Below, in pieces: positions 17,177-26,034 of a stretch of 64,000 nt of DNA (positions are counted from its first letter, which is position 1; each line of letters opens with the position of its first letter). The stretch is from Streptomyces tagetis (GTDB lineage Bacteria > Actinomycetota > Actinomycetes > Streptomycetales > Streptomycetaceae). The stretch covers positions 248,001 through 312,000 of the forward strand of contig NZ_JAGPNL010000009.1 in assembly GCF_018069565.1 (NCBI RefSeq), read 5' to 3'. The notes under the pieces are model-generated. The model had not been told where the DNA came from, searched no databases, and saw only the letters and a list, made by a program, of their open reading frames with translations. A program made the position numbers and the translations under genes.

Positions 17177-18088
17177 GTGCTCGTACTCGTCGCTCCCGGC
17201 CAGGGTGCCCAGACGCCCGGCTTCCTGACTGACTGGCTCGCCCTCCCCGGCGCGCAGGACCGTGTCGCCGCGTGGTCCGACGCCATCGGCCTCGACCTCG
17301 TCCACTACGGGACGAAGGCCGACGCGGAGGAGATCCGTGACACGGCCGTCGCGCAGCCGCTGCTGGTCGCCGCCGGTCTGCTCTCCGCGGCGGCACTCGG
17401 TGACATCGCGCCGGGCGCGGTCGCCGGTCACAGCGTCGGCGAGATCACCGCCGCCGCCTTCGCGGGCGTCCTCGACGACGGCGCCGCGCTCACCCTCGTC
17501 CGCCGCCGGGGCCTGGCCATGGCCGAGGCCGCCGCGGTCACCGAGACCGGCATGTCGGCGCTGCTCGGCGGCGACCCCGAGGTGAGCGTGGCCCACCTGG
17601 AGAAGCTCGGCCTGACCCCGGCGAACGTGAACGGCGCCGGCCAGATCGTCGCCGCCGGCACCGTCGAGCAGCTCGCGGCGCTGGCCGAGGAGAAGCCCGA
17701 GGGTGTGCGCAAGGTCGTCCCGCTGAAGGTCGCGGGCGCCTTCCACACCCACCACATGGCGCCCGCCGTGGCCGAACTGGCCGAGGCCGCCCGCGCGCTG
17801 ACGCCCGCCGACCCGGCGGTGACGTACGTGTCCAACAAGGACGGGAAGGCCGTGGCCACCGGCGCCGAGGTGCTGGAGCGCCTCGTCGGGCAGGTCGCCA
17901 ACCCGGTCCGCTGGGACCTGTGCATGGAGACGTTCAAGGAGCTGGGCGTCACGGCGCTGATCGAGGTGTGCCCCGGCGGCACGCTGACCGGTCTGGCCAA
18001 GCGCGCGCTGCCCGGCGTGAAGACGCTGGCCCTGAAGACCCCCGCCGACCTCGACGCGGCACGGCAGCTCGTCGCCGAGCACGCCTGA
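17177..18088 (+). CDS. fabD: Malonyl-CoA:ACP transacylase
   Basis: 303 residues. It transfers malonyl from CoA to the acyl carrier protein to supply elongation units for fatty acids (and, in Streptomyces, also polyketides). Motifs: APGQGAQTPGF at the N terminus, the nucleophile elbow AGHSVGE with Ser about 86, and the catalytic His in GAFHTHHM. I chose GTG 17177 (VLVLVAPGQG) because AGAGAG is 8 nt upstream; GTG 17171 is only 2 nt from it. First gene of the fab cluster, 25 nt before fabH. Confidence 0.96.
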   Translation: MLVLVAPGQGAQTPGFLTDWLALPGAQDRVAAWSDAIGLDLVHYGTKADAEEIRDTAVAQPLLVAAGLLSAAALGDIAPGAVAGHSVGEITAAAFAGVLDDGAALTLVRRRGLAMAEAAAVTETGMSALLGGDPEVSVAHLEKLGLTPANVNGAGQIVAAGTVEQLAALAEEKPEGVRKVVPLKVAGAFHTHHMAPAVAELAEAARALTPADPAVTYVSNKDGKAVATGAEVLERLVGQVANPVRWDLCMETFKELGVTALIEVCPGGTLTGLAKRALPGVKTLALKTPADLDAARQLVAEHA

Positions 18089-18113
18089 CGCGCCCTTAAG
18101 GAGCCGACCGCAC

Positions 18114-19145
18114 ATGGCGAAGATCAAGCCCAGCAAGGGCGCCCCGTACGCGCGCATCCTCGGGGTGGGCGGCTACCGCCCGACCCGGGTGGTGCCGAAC
18201 GAGGTGATCCTGGAGACGATCGACTCGTCCGACGAGTGGATCCGCTCGCGCTCCGGCATCGAGACGCGGCACTGGGCCTCGCCGGAGGAGACGGTCGCCG
18301 CGATGTCGGTCGAGGCGTCCGGCAAGGCCATCGCCGACGCCGGGATCGACGCCGAGCAGATCGGCGCCGTGGTCGTCTCGACGGTGTCGCACTTCAGCCA
18401 GACCCCGGCCGTCGCCACCGAGATCGCCGACCGGCTGGGCACGGACAAGGCCGCCGCCTTCGACATCTCGGCCGGCTGCGCGGGCTTCGGTTACGGGCTG
18501 ACCCTCGCCAAGGGCATGATCGTCGAGGGTTCGGCGGAGTACGTCCTCGTCATCGGCGTGGAGCGGCTCTCCGACCTGACCGACCTGGAGGACCGGGCGA
18601 CCGCCTTCCTCTTCGGCGACGGCGCGGGCGCGGTCGTGGTCGGCCCCTCCAAGGAGCCGGCGATCGGCCCGACCGTGTGGGGTTCCGAGGGCGACAAGGC
18701 CGAAACGATCAAGCAGACGGTCCCGTGGGACCGTTTCAGGAGGGGCGACGTCGGCGACCTCCCCCTCGACAGCGAGGGCAACGTCAAGTTTCCTGCGATC
18801 ACGCAGGAGGGCCAGGCGGTGTTCCGCTGGGCCGTGTTCGAGATGGCGAAGGTCGCCCAGCAGGCGCTGGACGCGGCCGGAATCAGCCCGGACGACCTGG
18901 ACGTCTTCATCCCGCACCAGGCCAACGTGCGGATCATCGACTCGATGGTGAAGACGCTGAAGCTGCCGGAGCACGTCACGGTCGCGCGTGACATCCGCAC
19001 CACCGGCAACACCTCGGCCGCCTCGATCCCGCTCGCGATGGAGCGGCTCCTGGCGACCGGCGAGGCGAAGAGCGGCGACACCGCGCTCGTCATCGGCTTC
19101 GGGGCGGGTCTCGTCTACGCCGCGACGGTCGTTACCCTCCCCTAG
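18114..19145 (+). CDS. fabH: 3-oxoacyl-ACP synthase III
   Basis: 343 residues. It starts fatty-acid chains by condensing acetyl- or branched-chain acyl-CoA with malonyl-ACP. The catalytic triad is visible: Cys122 in SAGCAGFGYG, His in IPHQANVR, Asn in TTGNTSAAS. The GDGAGAVV and GFGAGLVYA loops complete the thiolase fold. Start ATG has AAGGAG 10 nt upstream. In Streptomyces this gene is essential and decides the branched-chain starter composition. It lies between fabD and acpP in the FasR-regulated operon. Confidence 0.97.
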   Translation: MAKIKPSKGAPYARILGVGGYRPTRVVPNEVILETIDSSDEWIRSRSGIETRHWASPEETVAAMSVEASGKAIADAGIDAEQIGAVVVSTVSHFSQTPAVATEIADRLGTDKAAAFDISAGCAGFGYGLTLAKGMIVEGSAEYVLVIGVERLSDLTDLEDRATAFLFGDGAGAVVVGPSKEPAIGPTVWGSEGDKAETIKQTVPWDRFRRGDVGDLPLDSEGNVKFPAITQEGQAVFRWAVFEMAKVAQQALDAAGISPDDLDVFIPHQANVRIIDSMVKTLKLPEHVTVARDIRTTGNTSAASIPLAMERLLATGEAKSGDTALVIGFGAGLVYAATVVTLP

Positions 19146-19223
19146 GCACCTCCGCTCCGGATCACCCGGTCCGGCGCGGGACCTTTTGCCACACCCTCTG
19201 GAAAACTACGAAGGAGCGCCGCC

Positions 19224-19472
19224 ATGGCCGCCACCCAGGAAGAGATCGTCGCCGGTCTCGCCGAGATCGTGAACGAGATCGCCGGTATCCCCACCGAGGA
19301 CGTGCAGCTCGACAAGTCCTTCACCGACGACCTGGACGTCGACTCGCTGTCCATGGTCGAGGTCGTCGTCGCCGCCGAAGAGCGCTTCGACGTCAAGATC
19401 CCGGACGAGGACGTCAAGAACCTCAAGACGGTCGGCGACGCCACCGAGTACATCCTCAAGCACCAGGGCTGA
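19224..19472 (+). CDS. acpP: Acyl carrier protein of fatty acid synthase
   Basis: 82 residues, acidic four-helix protein. The phosphopantetheine attachment site is Ser41 in DDLDVDSLSMVE. GAAGGAG precedes the ATG by 8 nt. It carries the growing acyl chain between FabD, FabH, FabF and the reductases/dehydratase, which are encoded elsewhere. Two hairpins follow the gene before fabF, a plausible way to set a higher acpP level than fabF. Confidence 0.97.
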   Translation: MAATQEEIVAGLAEIVNEIAGIPTEDVQLDKSFTDDLDVDSLSMVEVVVAAEERFDVKIPDEDVKNLKTVGDATEYILKHQG

Positions 19473-19482
19473 TCCTCCGGTC

Positions 19483-19540
19483 ACCCGGGCACGGCCCGGG
19501 TCCCGCCCTGGGCCGCACTGCCCCGCCACCCGGCGGTGGC
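19483..19540 (+). terminator. Two hairpins between acpP and fabF (attenuator candidate)
   Basis: Hairpin 1: ACCCGGGC (19483-19490), loop ACG, GCCCGGGT (19494-19501). Hairpin 2: GCCACC (19525-19530), CGGC, GGTGGC (19535-19540). They fill the 106-nt gap inside the fab operon. Partial termination or 3'-end stabilisation here would give more acpP than fabF message. Confidence 0.5.
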
Positions 19541-19578
19541 GCCGTACGAATCCCGTATCCGTTGGAGAAAGAATTCCC

Positions 19579-20850
19579 GTGAGCTCGACCAATCGCACCG
19601 TGGTCGTCACCGGTATCGGCGCAACCACACCGCTGGGTGGCGACGCAGCCTCTACCTGGGAGGGCCTGGTCGCCGGCCGTTCCGGCGTCAAGCCGCTGGA
19701 GGAGGAGTGGGCCGCCGACCAGGCGGTCCGCATCGCCGCCCGGGTCGCCGTGGAACCGACCGAGGTCATCCCCCGGCCGCAGGCCCGCCGGCTGGACCGC
19801 TCGGCGCAGTTCGCGCTGATCGCGGCCCAGGAGGCGTGGAAGGACGCGGGCTTCACCGGCAGGGCCGGTGAGGAGCCCGGCGTCGACCCCGACCGGCTCG
19901 GCGCGGTCATCGCCTCCGGCATCGGCGGCGTGACGACCCTGCTCGACCAGTACGACGTGCTGAAGGAGAAGGGCGTCCGCCGCGTCTCCCCGCACACCGT
20001 CCCCATGCTGATGCCCAACGGCCCCTCGGCCAACGTGGGTCTGGCCGTGGGCGCCCGCGCGGGCGTGCACACCCCGGTCTCGGCCTGCGCCTCGGGCGCG
20101 GAGGCCATCGGCTACGCCATCGAGATGATCCGCTCCGGCCGGGCCGACGTGGTCGTCGCGGGCGGCACGGAGGCGGCGATCCACCCGCTGCCGATCGCCG
20201 CGTTCGGCAACATGATGGCGATGTCCAAGAACAACGACGACCCGCAGGGCGCCTCGCGCCCCTTCGACACCCGGCGGGACGGCTTCGTCCTCGGCGAGGG
20301 TGCCGGCGTCCTGGTCCTGGAGTCCGCCGAGCACGCCGCCGCGCGCGGGGCCCGTGTCTACGCGGAGGCGGTCGGCCAGGGCATCTCCGCCGACTCCCAC
20401 GACATCGTGCAGCCGGAGCCGGAGGGCCGCGGCATCTCGCACGCCCTCCAGCACCTGCTGGAGCGCACCGACCTGGACCCGGCGGAGATCGTGCACGTCA
20501 ACGCGCACGCCACCTCGACGCCGGCCGGTGACATCGCCGAGCTGAAGGCGCTGCGCAAGGTCTTCGGCGACGACACCGACCACTTCGCGGTCTCCGGCAC
20601 CAAGTCGATGACCGGTCACCTCCTCGGTGGCGCGGGCGGCGTGGAGTCGGTGGCGACGGTCCTCGCGCTGTACCACCGGACGGCGCCGCCGACCATCAAC
20701 GTCGACGACCTCGACCCGGAGGCCGCGGCCACCGCCGACATCGTGCGGGGCGAGGCGCGCAAGCTGCCCGCCGAGGGCCGTATCGCCGCGCTGAACGACT
20801 CGTTCGGCTTCGGCGGGCACAACGTGGTGCTGGCGTTCCGGACGGTCTGA
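19579..20850 (+). CDS. fabF: 3-oxoacyl-ACP synthase II
   Basis: 423 residues. It elongates acyl-ACP with malonyl-ACP. Catalytic residues: Cys170 in VSACASGAEAIG, His in NAHATSTPAGD, and His in KSMTGHLLGGAGG, with the terminal GFGGHNVVL. The start is GTG 19579 with GGAGAAAG upstream. Last gene of the fab cluster and followed by a strong terminator, so it closes the operon. Confidence 0.97.
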   Translation: MSSTNRTVVVTGIGATTPLGGDAASTWEGLVAGRSGVKPLEEEWAADQAVRIAARVAVEPTEVIPRPQARRLDRSAQFALIAAQEAWKDAGFTGRAGEEPGVDPDRLGAVIASGIGGVTTLLDQYDVLKEKGVRRVSPHTVPMLMPNGPSANVGLAVGARAGVHTPVSACASGAEAIGYAIEMIRSGRADVVVAGGTEAAIHPLPIAAFGNMMAMSKNNDDPQGASRPFDTRRDGFVLGEGAGVLVLESAEHAAARGARVYAEAVGQGISADSHDIVQPEPEGRGISHALQHLLERTDLDPAEIVHVNAHATSTPAGDIAELKALRKVFGDDTDHFAVSGTKSMTGHLLGGAGGVESVATVLALYHRTAPPTINVDDLDPEAAATADIVRGEARKLPAEGRIAALNDSFGFGGHNVVLAFRTV

Positions 20851-20867
20851 GCGACCCGGTGAACGCG

Positions 20868-20902
20868 AGTGGCCCGCTCCCCCGGAAGGGGGGCGGGCCA
20901 CT
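20868..20902 (+). terminator. Strong terminator at the end of the fab operon
   Basis: A near-perfect 15-bp stem: AGTGGCCCGCTCCCCC (from 20868) pairs with GGGGGGCGGGCCACT (to 20902) around a GGAA loop. Located 18 nt after the fabF stop and between convergent fabF and the DUF3145 gene, so it may serve both strands. Confidence 0.85.
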
Positions 20903-20941
20903 GCCACGTCCGGGGTCTGCCCGAAGCCGCGTCCCCGGGGC

Positions 20942-21436
20942 TCAGACGACCTGGTGGAGCCAGCGCACGGGGGCGCCCTCCCCGGCGTAGCGGAAGGGCT
21001 CCAGCTCGTCGTCCCAGGGCTTGCCGAGGAGCTTGGCGATCTCGGCCTCCAGGTCGGTCTCGCCGGCCTGTGAGCGCACCAGGGCGGCCCGCAGCCGGTC
21101 CTCGGGGATGAGGATGTCGCCGTGGATGCCGGTGACCGCGTGGAAGATGCCGAGGTCGGGGGTGCAGCTATAGCGCTCGCCCTCGGCGTTGGCGGACGGC
21201 TCGGCGGTCACCTCGAAGCGCAGCAACTGCCAGCCGCGCAGGGCGGAGGCGAGCTGGGAGGCGGTGCCGGCCCGGCCCTGCCAGGAGAACTCCGAACGCC
21301 AGGTGCCGGGCGAGGCCGGCTGCCGGGTCCAGTCCAGGCTGACGCGCGTGCCGAGCACCCCCGCGACGGCCCACTCGACGTGCGGGCAGAGCGCGCGCGG
21401 CGCGGAGTGCACGTACAGAACTCCACGTGTCGTCAC
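20942..21436 (-). CDS. DUF3145 domain-containing protein
   Basis: 164 residues beginning VTTRGVLYVHSAPRALCPHVEWA. This actinobacterial family is always found close to the fab genes in Streptomyces. Its conserved signature includes SCTPDLGIFHAVTGIHGDI, EDRLRAAL, and LGKPWDDELEPFRYAGEGAPVRWLHQVV. Start GTG 21436 has GGAGG with a 5-nt spacer. No enzymatic motif is visible and the role is unknown; the stable link with fatty-acid genes suggests a lipid or envelope connection. Confidence 0.9.
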   Translation of the reverse strand: MTTRGVLYVHSAPRALCPHVEWAVAGVLGTRVSLDWTRQPASPGTWRSEFSWQGRAGTASQLASALRGWQLLRFEVTAEPSANAEGERYSCTPDLGIFHAVTGIHGDILIPEDRLRAALVRSQAGETDLEAEIAKLLGKPWDDELEPFRYAGEGAPVRWLHQVV

Positions 21437-21727
21437 CGGAACCTCCGGGCTGAGCGGGACATCTCACAACGGGCGGGACGGCCGTGGCCTCGGGGCCACA
21501 TGAGGGCGAGGCTACCGTGCGACGGCGCAAGGAGTGTGACGTACCGTCGGTCCCACCGCCGGGAAACCGCCGTCATTCACCCGGCAGGACGCTTGTACGG
21601 GTGTGCGCGGGCGCACCTGGAGGCGCTCGGGAACCCTGGCGCGGTGTCATGGGTTGAGCACGGTGGAGGCCAGGTCCCCGCCGCCGAGCCGGGGCGGGCG
21701 GCCGAGCGAGTCGAGGGAGGGCCCGGC

Positions 21728-22645
21728 ATGGACGACGGGACGGAGCGGGTGCCGCACCGGCGCCGCCGCCGTACGCGCGCCGGGCTCGCGCTCGTGGCCG
21801 CCGCCGTGCTGGGCCTGGCCGGGTGCGACCTGCTCGGCGCGGACTCCACCGGCGCCTCCGGCACGGCGCGTCCCTCGCCCTCGCCGAAGCCGTCCCCGGT
21901 GTGGAACACGGCCCCGCGTTCGGTCGCCGCGGTGGGTGACTCGATCACCCGGGGTTTCGACGCCTGCGCGGTCCTGTCGGACTGTCCCGAGGTGTCCTGG
22001 GCGACCGGCACCAGCGCCGAGGTGGACAGCCTCGCGGTGCGGCTGCTGGGCGCGCGGGGGGCGGCGGAGCGGAGCTGGAACCACGCGGTGACCGGCTCGC
22101 GGATGGCGGACCTGCCGGCGCAGATGACGAGCGCGGCGCGGGACCGGCCGGAGCTGGTGACGGTGATGGCCGGGGCCAACGACGCCTGCCGGGCCACGGC
22201 CTCGGCGATGACCCCGGTGGCCGACTTCCGCGCCCAGTTCGAGGAGGCGCTGCGCACCCTGCGTACGGAGCTGCCGAAGGCGCAGGTGTACGTGGCGAGC
22301 ATCCCGGACCTGAAGCGCCTGTGGTCCCAGGGGCGCACCAGCGCGCTCGGCAAGCAGGTGTGGAAGCTGGGCCTGTGCCCGTCGATGCTGGGCGACGCGG
22401 ACGCGCTGGACGAGGCGGCGACCGGGCGGCGCGAGGCCGTGCGGGAGCGGGTGGAGGCGTACAACGCGGTGCTGCGGGAGGTGTGCGCGAAGGACCGGCG
22501 GTGCCGTACGGACGACGGGGCGGTGTACGCGTACCGGTTCGGCACCGCCCAGCTCAGCCGCTGGGACTGGTTCCACCCGAGCGTGGACGGCCAGGCGAGG
22601 CTGGCCGAGATCGCCTACCGCGCGGTCACGGCGGAGCGGCCCTGA
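21728..22645 (+). CDS. Secreted SGNH/GDSL hydrolase lipoprotein
   Basis: 305 residues. The N terminus has an Arg-rich n-region (RRRRRTR), a hydrophobic segment and a lipobox LAGC with Cys33, so it is likely a lipoprotein. The SGNH hydrolase blocks follow: GDSITRG (nucleophile Ser72), a Gly in block II, GAND (Asn, block III) near 142, and DWFHPSVDG (Asp and His, block V) near 283. Such enzymes are esterases or lipases of cell-wall or lipid substrates. GAGGGAGG is 7 nt before the ATG. The 291 nt upstream, to the divergent DUF3145 gene, hold no further gene that I can support. Confidence 0.88.
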   Translation: MDDGTERVPHRRRRRTRAGLALVAAAVLGLAGCDLLGADSTGASGTARPSPSPKPSPVWNTAPRSVAAVGDSITRGFDACAVLSDCPEVSWATGTSAEVDSLAVRLLGARGAAERSWNHAVTGSRMADLPAQMTSAARDRPELVTVMAGANDACRATASAMTPVADFRAQFEEALRTLRTELPKAQVYVASIPDLKRLWSQGRTSALGKQVWKLGLCPSMLGDADALDEAATGRREAVRERVEAYNAVLREVCAKDRRCRTDDGAVYAYRFGTAQLSRWDWFHPSVDGQARLAEIAYRAVTAERP

Positions 22646-22670
22646 GGCCCCACACCCCGGGACCGAAATG

Positions 22671-22689
22671 CGAGGTTAGGCTAACCTAA
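22671..22689. promoter_or_regulatory. Iron box (DmdR/IdeR site) before the AraC gene
   Basis: A 15-bp perfect palindrome AGGTTAG-G-CTAACCT (22673-22687) within a 19-bp box that matches the DtxR/IdeR/DmdR consensus TTAGGTTAGGCTAACCTAA in all but two end positions. It overlaps the probable -10 element TAACCT (22682-22687), which ends 6 nt before the ATG at 22694, so iron-loaded repressor would shut the promoter. Confidence 0.9.
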
Positions 22690-22693
22690 GTAC

Positions 22694-23548
22694 ATGCCGG
22701 TCACTGTCAGCCGCCCGCGCGGCGCGGCGCGCGCCGCGGACGTCCCCCGTTGGACCGAGCCGTCCCCGGGCGGCGCCGTGGTGGTCGAGCCCTACCTGCT
22801 GACCACGGCGGTCTTCGACGGGCCGGGTGCCGCGGGCACGGTCTCCGGCGGGGTGCACACCCACGCCGACGCGCTCCTGGCCTGGCCGCACCTCGGCTCG
22901 ATGACGGTGCACACCCCCGACGCCGTACGCCACCTCGTCCCGGGCCAGGGCCTCTGGCTGCCGCCCGGGACCCCGCACGCCTGCCGGCCCAAGGCGGGCA
23001 GCGTGAGCTGCTTCACCTACGTCACCCGGGCGGCGACGCCGCCGCACCGCACCTCCCCGCAGACGGTGCGGGTGGGGCGGGCCCTCCAGGAGATGCTGCT
23101 CCACCTCGACGCCACCGCGATGCCCGACGACCTGCGGCTGCGCACCCAGCGCGTGATCCTCGACATGCTGGAGGAGAACCCGGGCGCGGTGATCGAGGTC
23201 CCGGTGCCGGAGGACCGGCGCATCCGCGCGCTGGCCGAGGACGTCATGCGCGACCCGGAGAGCGACCTCTCGCTGGAGCAGTGGGCGGCGCGGCACGCGC
23301 TGAGCGTGCGCACGGTCACGCGTGCCTTCGTCCAGGACGTCGGCATGCCGTTCACCCGGTGGCGTTCGCTGGTGCGGATGTCCCTGGCGACCGGTCTGCT
23401 CGCCCGCGGGCACGGGGTGAACCTCGTCGCCCACCGCTGCGGCTACACCACCACGAGCGCGTTCTCCGCGGCCTTCCGCCGCGTCACGGGGGTCAGCCCG
23501 ACCGAGTACCTGCGCCGGCACGCGCTCACGGCGCCCACCCGCGGCTGA
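22694..23548 (+). CDS. AraC family regulator, iron-controlled
   Basis: 284 residues. The N-terminal half is a cupin-like sensor (GGVHTHADALLAWPHLG, WLPPGTPHACRP). The C-terminal half holds the two AraC helix-turn-helix motifs: LSLEQWAARHALSVRTVTRAFVQD and LVAHRCGYTTTSAFSAAFRRVTGVSPTEYLRRH. The ATG is leaderless relative to TAACCT, and an iron box covers this promoter. The gene lies 273 nt before a siderophore uptake operon with its own iron box. By analogy with PchR/YbtA it may activate that operon when ferric siderophore is sensed; by analogy with RipA it could instead repress iron-using genes. Confidence 0.9.
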   Translation: MPVTVSRPRGAARAADVPRWTEPSPGGAVVVEPYLLTTAVFDGPGAAGTVSGGVHTHADALLAWPHLGSMTVHTPDAVRHLVPGQGLWLPPGTPHACRPKAGSVSCFTYVTRAATPPHRTSPQTVRVGRALQEMLLHLDATAMPDDLRLRTQRVILDMLEENPGAVIEVPVPEDRRIRALAEDVMRDPESDLSLEQWAARHALSVRTVTRAFVQDVGMPFTRWRSLVRMSLATGLLARGHGVNLVAHRCGYTTTSAFSAAFRRVTGVSPTEYLRRHALTAPTRG

Positions 23549-23697
23549 CCCGGTCGCCACGCCACCCCGCCCGCACCCTCCCCGCGCATCCGCGCCAGGG
23601 GAGGCGCCGCCATGCCCGCCGCGCCTCCGGTGGCTGATCCGCGACGCAGCCTGACCGGATCGCGCCCCTCACGCCTCTTCATCCCCCATAGCTTCAC

Positions 23698-23716
23698 TCA
23701 GGTGAGGGTTACCTAA
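23698..23716. promoter_or_regulatory. Iron box before the siderophore uptake operon
   Basis: TCAGGTGAGGGTTACCTAA fits the DmdR/IdeR consensus (TTAGGTGAGCCTAACCTAA in this orientation) at about 15 of 19 positions, including both AGGT/ACCT cores. It lies 106 nt upstream of the first gene of the siderophore operon. Expected effect: repression in iron-replete cells. Confidence 0.8.
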
Positions 23717-23821
23717 CCCAAGCGGGAGCCCCCGTGCGCTCCCGTCCCCCGGACCCCCGCGCCGGCCCTCACCCGCAACGGCCCGCGCGCCGCCCCGCAG
23801 TGTCCCGATCCAAGGAGAACC

Positions 23822-24910
23822 ATGTCCACATCCCTCCCGGCACGACGCAGAACGGGTCCCCTGGCCCGCGTCGTGGCGCTGACGATCGCCGCCGTCGTGG
23901 TCCTCGCGGGCTGCGGGGGCACCGGGTCCGAGACGGACACGAAATCCGGGGCCGAGGCCGACACCACGGCGAGCTTCCCCGTGACCGTCGAGCACGCCCA
24001 CGGCAGCACGACGATCAAGGAGAAGCCCCGCCGCATCGTGGCGATGAGCTGGATGTCGCTGGACGTGGTCGCCGCCCTGGGCACCGTCCCGGTCGGCGTC
24101 GACGAGCAGTGGGGCGGCGACAAGCAGGGCTACACCCCCTGGTTCCGCGGCGCCGTGGAGGAACTCGGCGGCCCGCTGCCCGAGATCCTGAACTACGGCG
24201 ACGCCGGGGAGATCGACTTCGAGCAGATCCTCTCCCTGGAGCCCGACCTCATCGTCGGCCTGTACTCCGGCATCACGGACGTCGGCTACAAGCGCCTCTC
24301 CGAGATCGCCCCCACCCTCCCGTACCTGAAGAAGCCCTGGGACGGCGGGACCTGGCAGGAGATGACCCGCACCATCGGCAAGGCGATGGGCGAGGACGCC
24401 AAGGCCGAGAGCCTGGTCGCGGACGTGCAGGGGCAGTTGGCCGCCGTCGGCGAGAGCCACCCGGAGTTCAAGGGCACCACCTTCGCCTACGGGGTGGCGC
24501 TCACGCCCGGCTCCACGGAGGTCGGCCTGTACCTCGACTACGACGCGCGGGTCCGGCTCCTGACCGAGCTGGGCTTCGAGAACACCCCGTCGATGCCGAA
24601 GATCGCCTCCACCGTGAAGGGCACCAACTGGTACGGCGGCATCAGCCTGGAGAAGCTCGACACGATCGAGGCCGACATCTTCGTCGCCTGGGCCAACGAC
24701 CCCGACGAGGTGAAGTACTCCCTCGACGACCCGCTGTTCCGGCGCTGGAAGCCGATCGCCGGCAAGCACTACGCCTTCGTCCAGGACGAGACCCTCGGCA
24801 TGGCCACCAGCGGCCCCTCCGTCCTCTCCATCCCCTGGGCGATCGAACGCTACGTGCCGATGCTCGCCGACGCCGTCGCGGGCCGGGGCGCCACCGGCGC
24901 CGGCTCCTGA
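23822..24910 (+). CDS. Ferric-siderophore binding lipoprotein
   Basis: 362 residues. Signal peptide with lipobox VLAGCGG (Cys31). The mature part is a class III (FepB/FhuD-like) periplasmic-binding fold: PRRIVAMSWMSLDVVAALG, the EQILSLEPDLIVGLYS strand of domain 1, a long backbone helix, and a domain 2 ending in WAIERYVPMLADAV. It captures ferric siderophore outside the membrane for the FecCD permeases downstream. AAGGAG is 5 nt before the ATG. First gene of a probable seven-gene operon under the iron box at 23698. Confidence 0.95.
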   Translation: MSTSLPARRRTGPLARVVALTIAAVVVLAGCGGTGSETDTKSGAEADTTASFPVTVEHAHGSTTIKEKPRRIVAMSWMSLDVVAALGTVPVGVDEQWGGDKQGYTPWFRGAVEELGGPLPEILNYGDAGEIDFEQILSLEPDLIVGLYSGITDVGYKRLSEIAPTLPYLKKPWDGGTWQEMTRTIGKAMGEDAKAESLVADVQGQLAAVGESHPEFKGTTFAYGVALTPGSTEVGLYLDYDARVRLLTELGFENTPSMPKIASTVKGTNWYGGISLEKLDTIEADIFVAWANDPDEVKYSLDDPLFRRWKPIAGKHYAFVQDETLGMATSGPSVLSIPWAIERYVPMLADAVAGRGATGAGS

Positions 24911-24954
24911 CCACCGGCCGCCGCCCCCGGTGACGCCCTCCCCCGAGGACACCC

Positions 24955-26034
24955 ATGAAGACCGCATCACCCCCGGATGCCCCCACCGGCGCGGCGCGTG
25001 ACGTGCCGGGCCCGCGCCGCGGCGCGGGCCCGGTCCGGCGCGTCCGGCACCGCCCGCTGGTCCTGCTCGCCGCCCTCGCGCTGCTGCTCGCCGCCGCCGT
25101 GCTCAGCGTCATGGTCGGCGCCCGCCCCCTCGCCCCCGGCACGGTGTTCGACGCGCTGTTCCACTACGACGACTCCGACGCGCACCTGATGGTGCGCGAA
25201 CTGCGCGTGCCGCGCACCGTGATCGGGCTCGTCGTCGGCACCGCCCTCGGCCTGAGCGGCGCGCTGATCCAGGCGTTCACCCGCAACCCGCTGGCCGACC
25301 CCGGCATCCTCGGCGTCAACGCGGGCGCGAGCCTCGCCGTGACGTTCGCCGTCGCCGTGCTCGGCATCACCTCCGCCGCCCGGTTCGTCTGGTTCGCCCT
25401 GGCCGGCGCCTTCGTCCTCACCGTGCTCGTCTACGTCCTCGGCTCGATCGGCGCCGGCCGCGGCACCCCGGTCAAACTCACCCTGGCCGGTGTCGCGTTC
25501 AGCGCCGTGTGCGGCGGCCTCACCTCCGCCATGGTGCTCAAGAGCACGGCCACCCTCGACGTCATGCGGTTCTGGGGGGTCGGGTCCGTCGGCGGCCGGT
25601 CGCTCGACATCCTCCCGGTCGCCCTGCCCCTGATCGGCACGGGGCTGGTGCTGGGCCTGCTCAGCGCCGGAGCGCTCAACGCCCTCGCGCTCGGCGACGA
25701 CACCGCCCGCGCGCTCGGCACCCGCCTGGTGGCGACCCGGGTGACCGTGGTCCTCGCGGTCACGCTGCTCGCCGGGACCGCCGTCGCCGTCGCCGGGCCC
25801 ATCGCCTTCGTCGGGCTCATGGTGCCCCACGTGGTCCGGTGGTTCGTGGGACCCGACCAGCGCTGGATACTGCCGCTCACGGTCGTCGTCGCCCCCGCCT
25901 TCCTGCTCGCCGCCGACATCGTCGGGCGCGTGGTGCTGCCCTCCGGGGAGCTGCGGGTCGGCCTGGTCACCGCGCTCGTCGGCGCCCCCGTCCTCGTCGT
26001 CCTCGTCCGCCGCCGGAAGGTGAGCACGCTGTGA
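24955..26034 (+). CDS. FecCD-type siderophore ABC permease 1
   Basis: 359 residues with about nine to ten membrane segments of the BtuC/FecCD family. Landmarks: RVPRTVIGLVVGTALGLSGALIQAFTRNPLADPGILGVNAGAS, GVAFSAVCGGLTSAMVL, the coupling-helix region LGDDTARALG, and GPIAFVGLMVPHVVRW. It forms the membrane channel with the next gene. Its stop codon overlaps the GTG of permease 2 (GTGA), so the two are translationally coupled, as expected for a heterodimeric channel. Confidence 0.95.
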   Translation: MKTASPPDAPTGAARDVPGPRRGAGPVRRVRHRPLVLLAALALLLAAAVLSVMVGARPLAPGTVFDALFHYDDSDAHLMVRELRVPRTVIGLVVGTALGLSGALIQAFTRNPLADPGILGVNAGASLAVTFAVAVLGITSAARFVWFALAGAFVLTVLVYVLGSIGAGRGTPVKLTLAGVAFSAVCGGLTSAMVLKSTATLDVMRFWGVGSVGGRSLDILPVALPLIGTGLVLGLLSAGALNALALGDDTARALGTRLVATRVTVVLAVTLLAGTAVAVAGPIAFVGLMVPHVVRWFVGPDQRWILPLTVVVAPAFLLAADIVGRVVLPSGELRVGLVTALVGAPVLVVLVRRRKVSTL

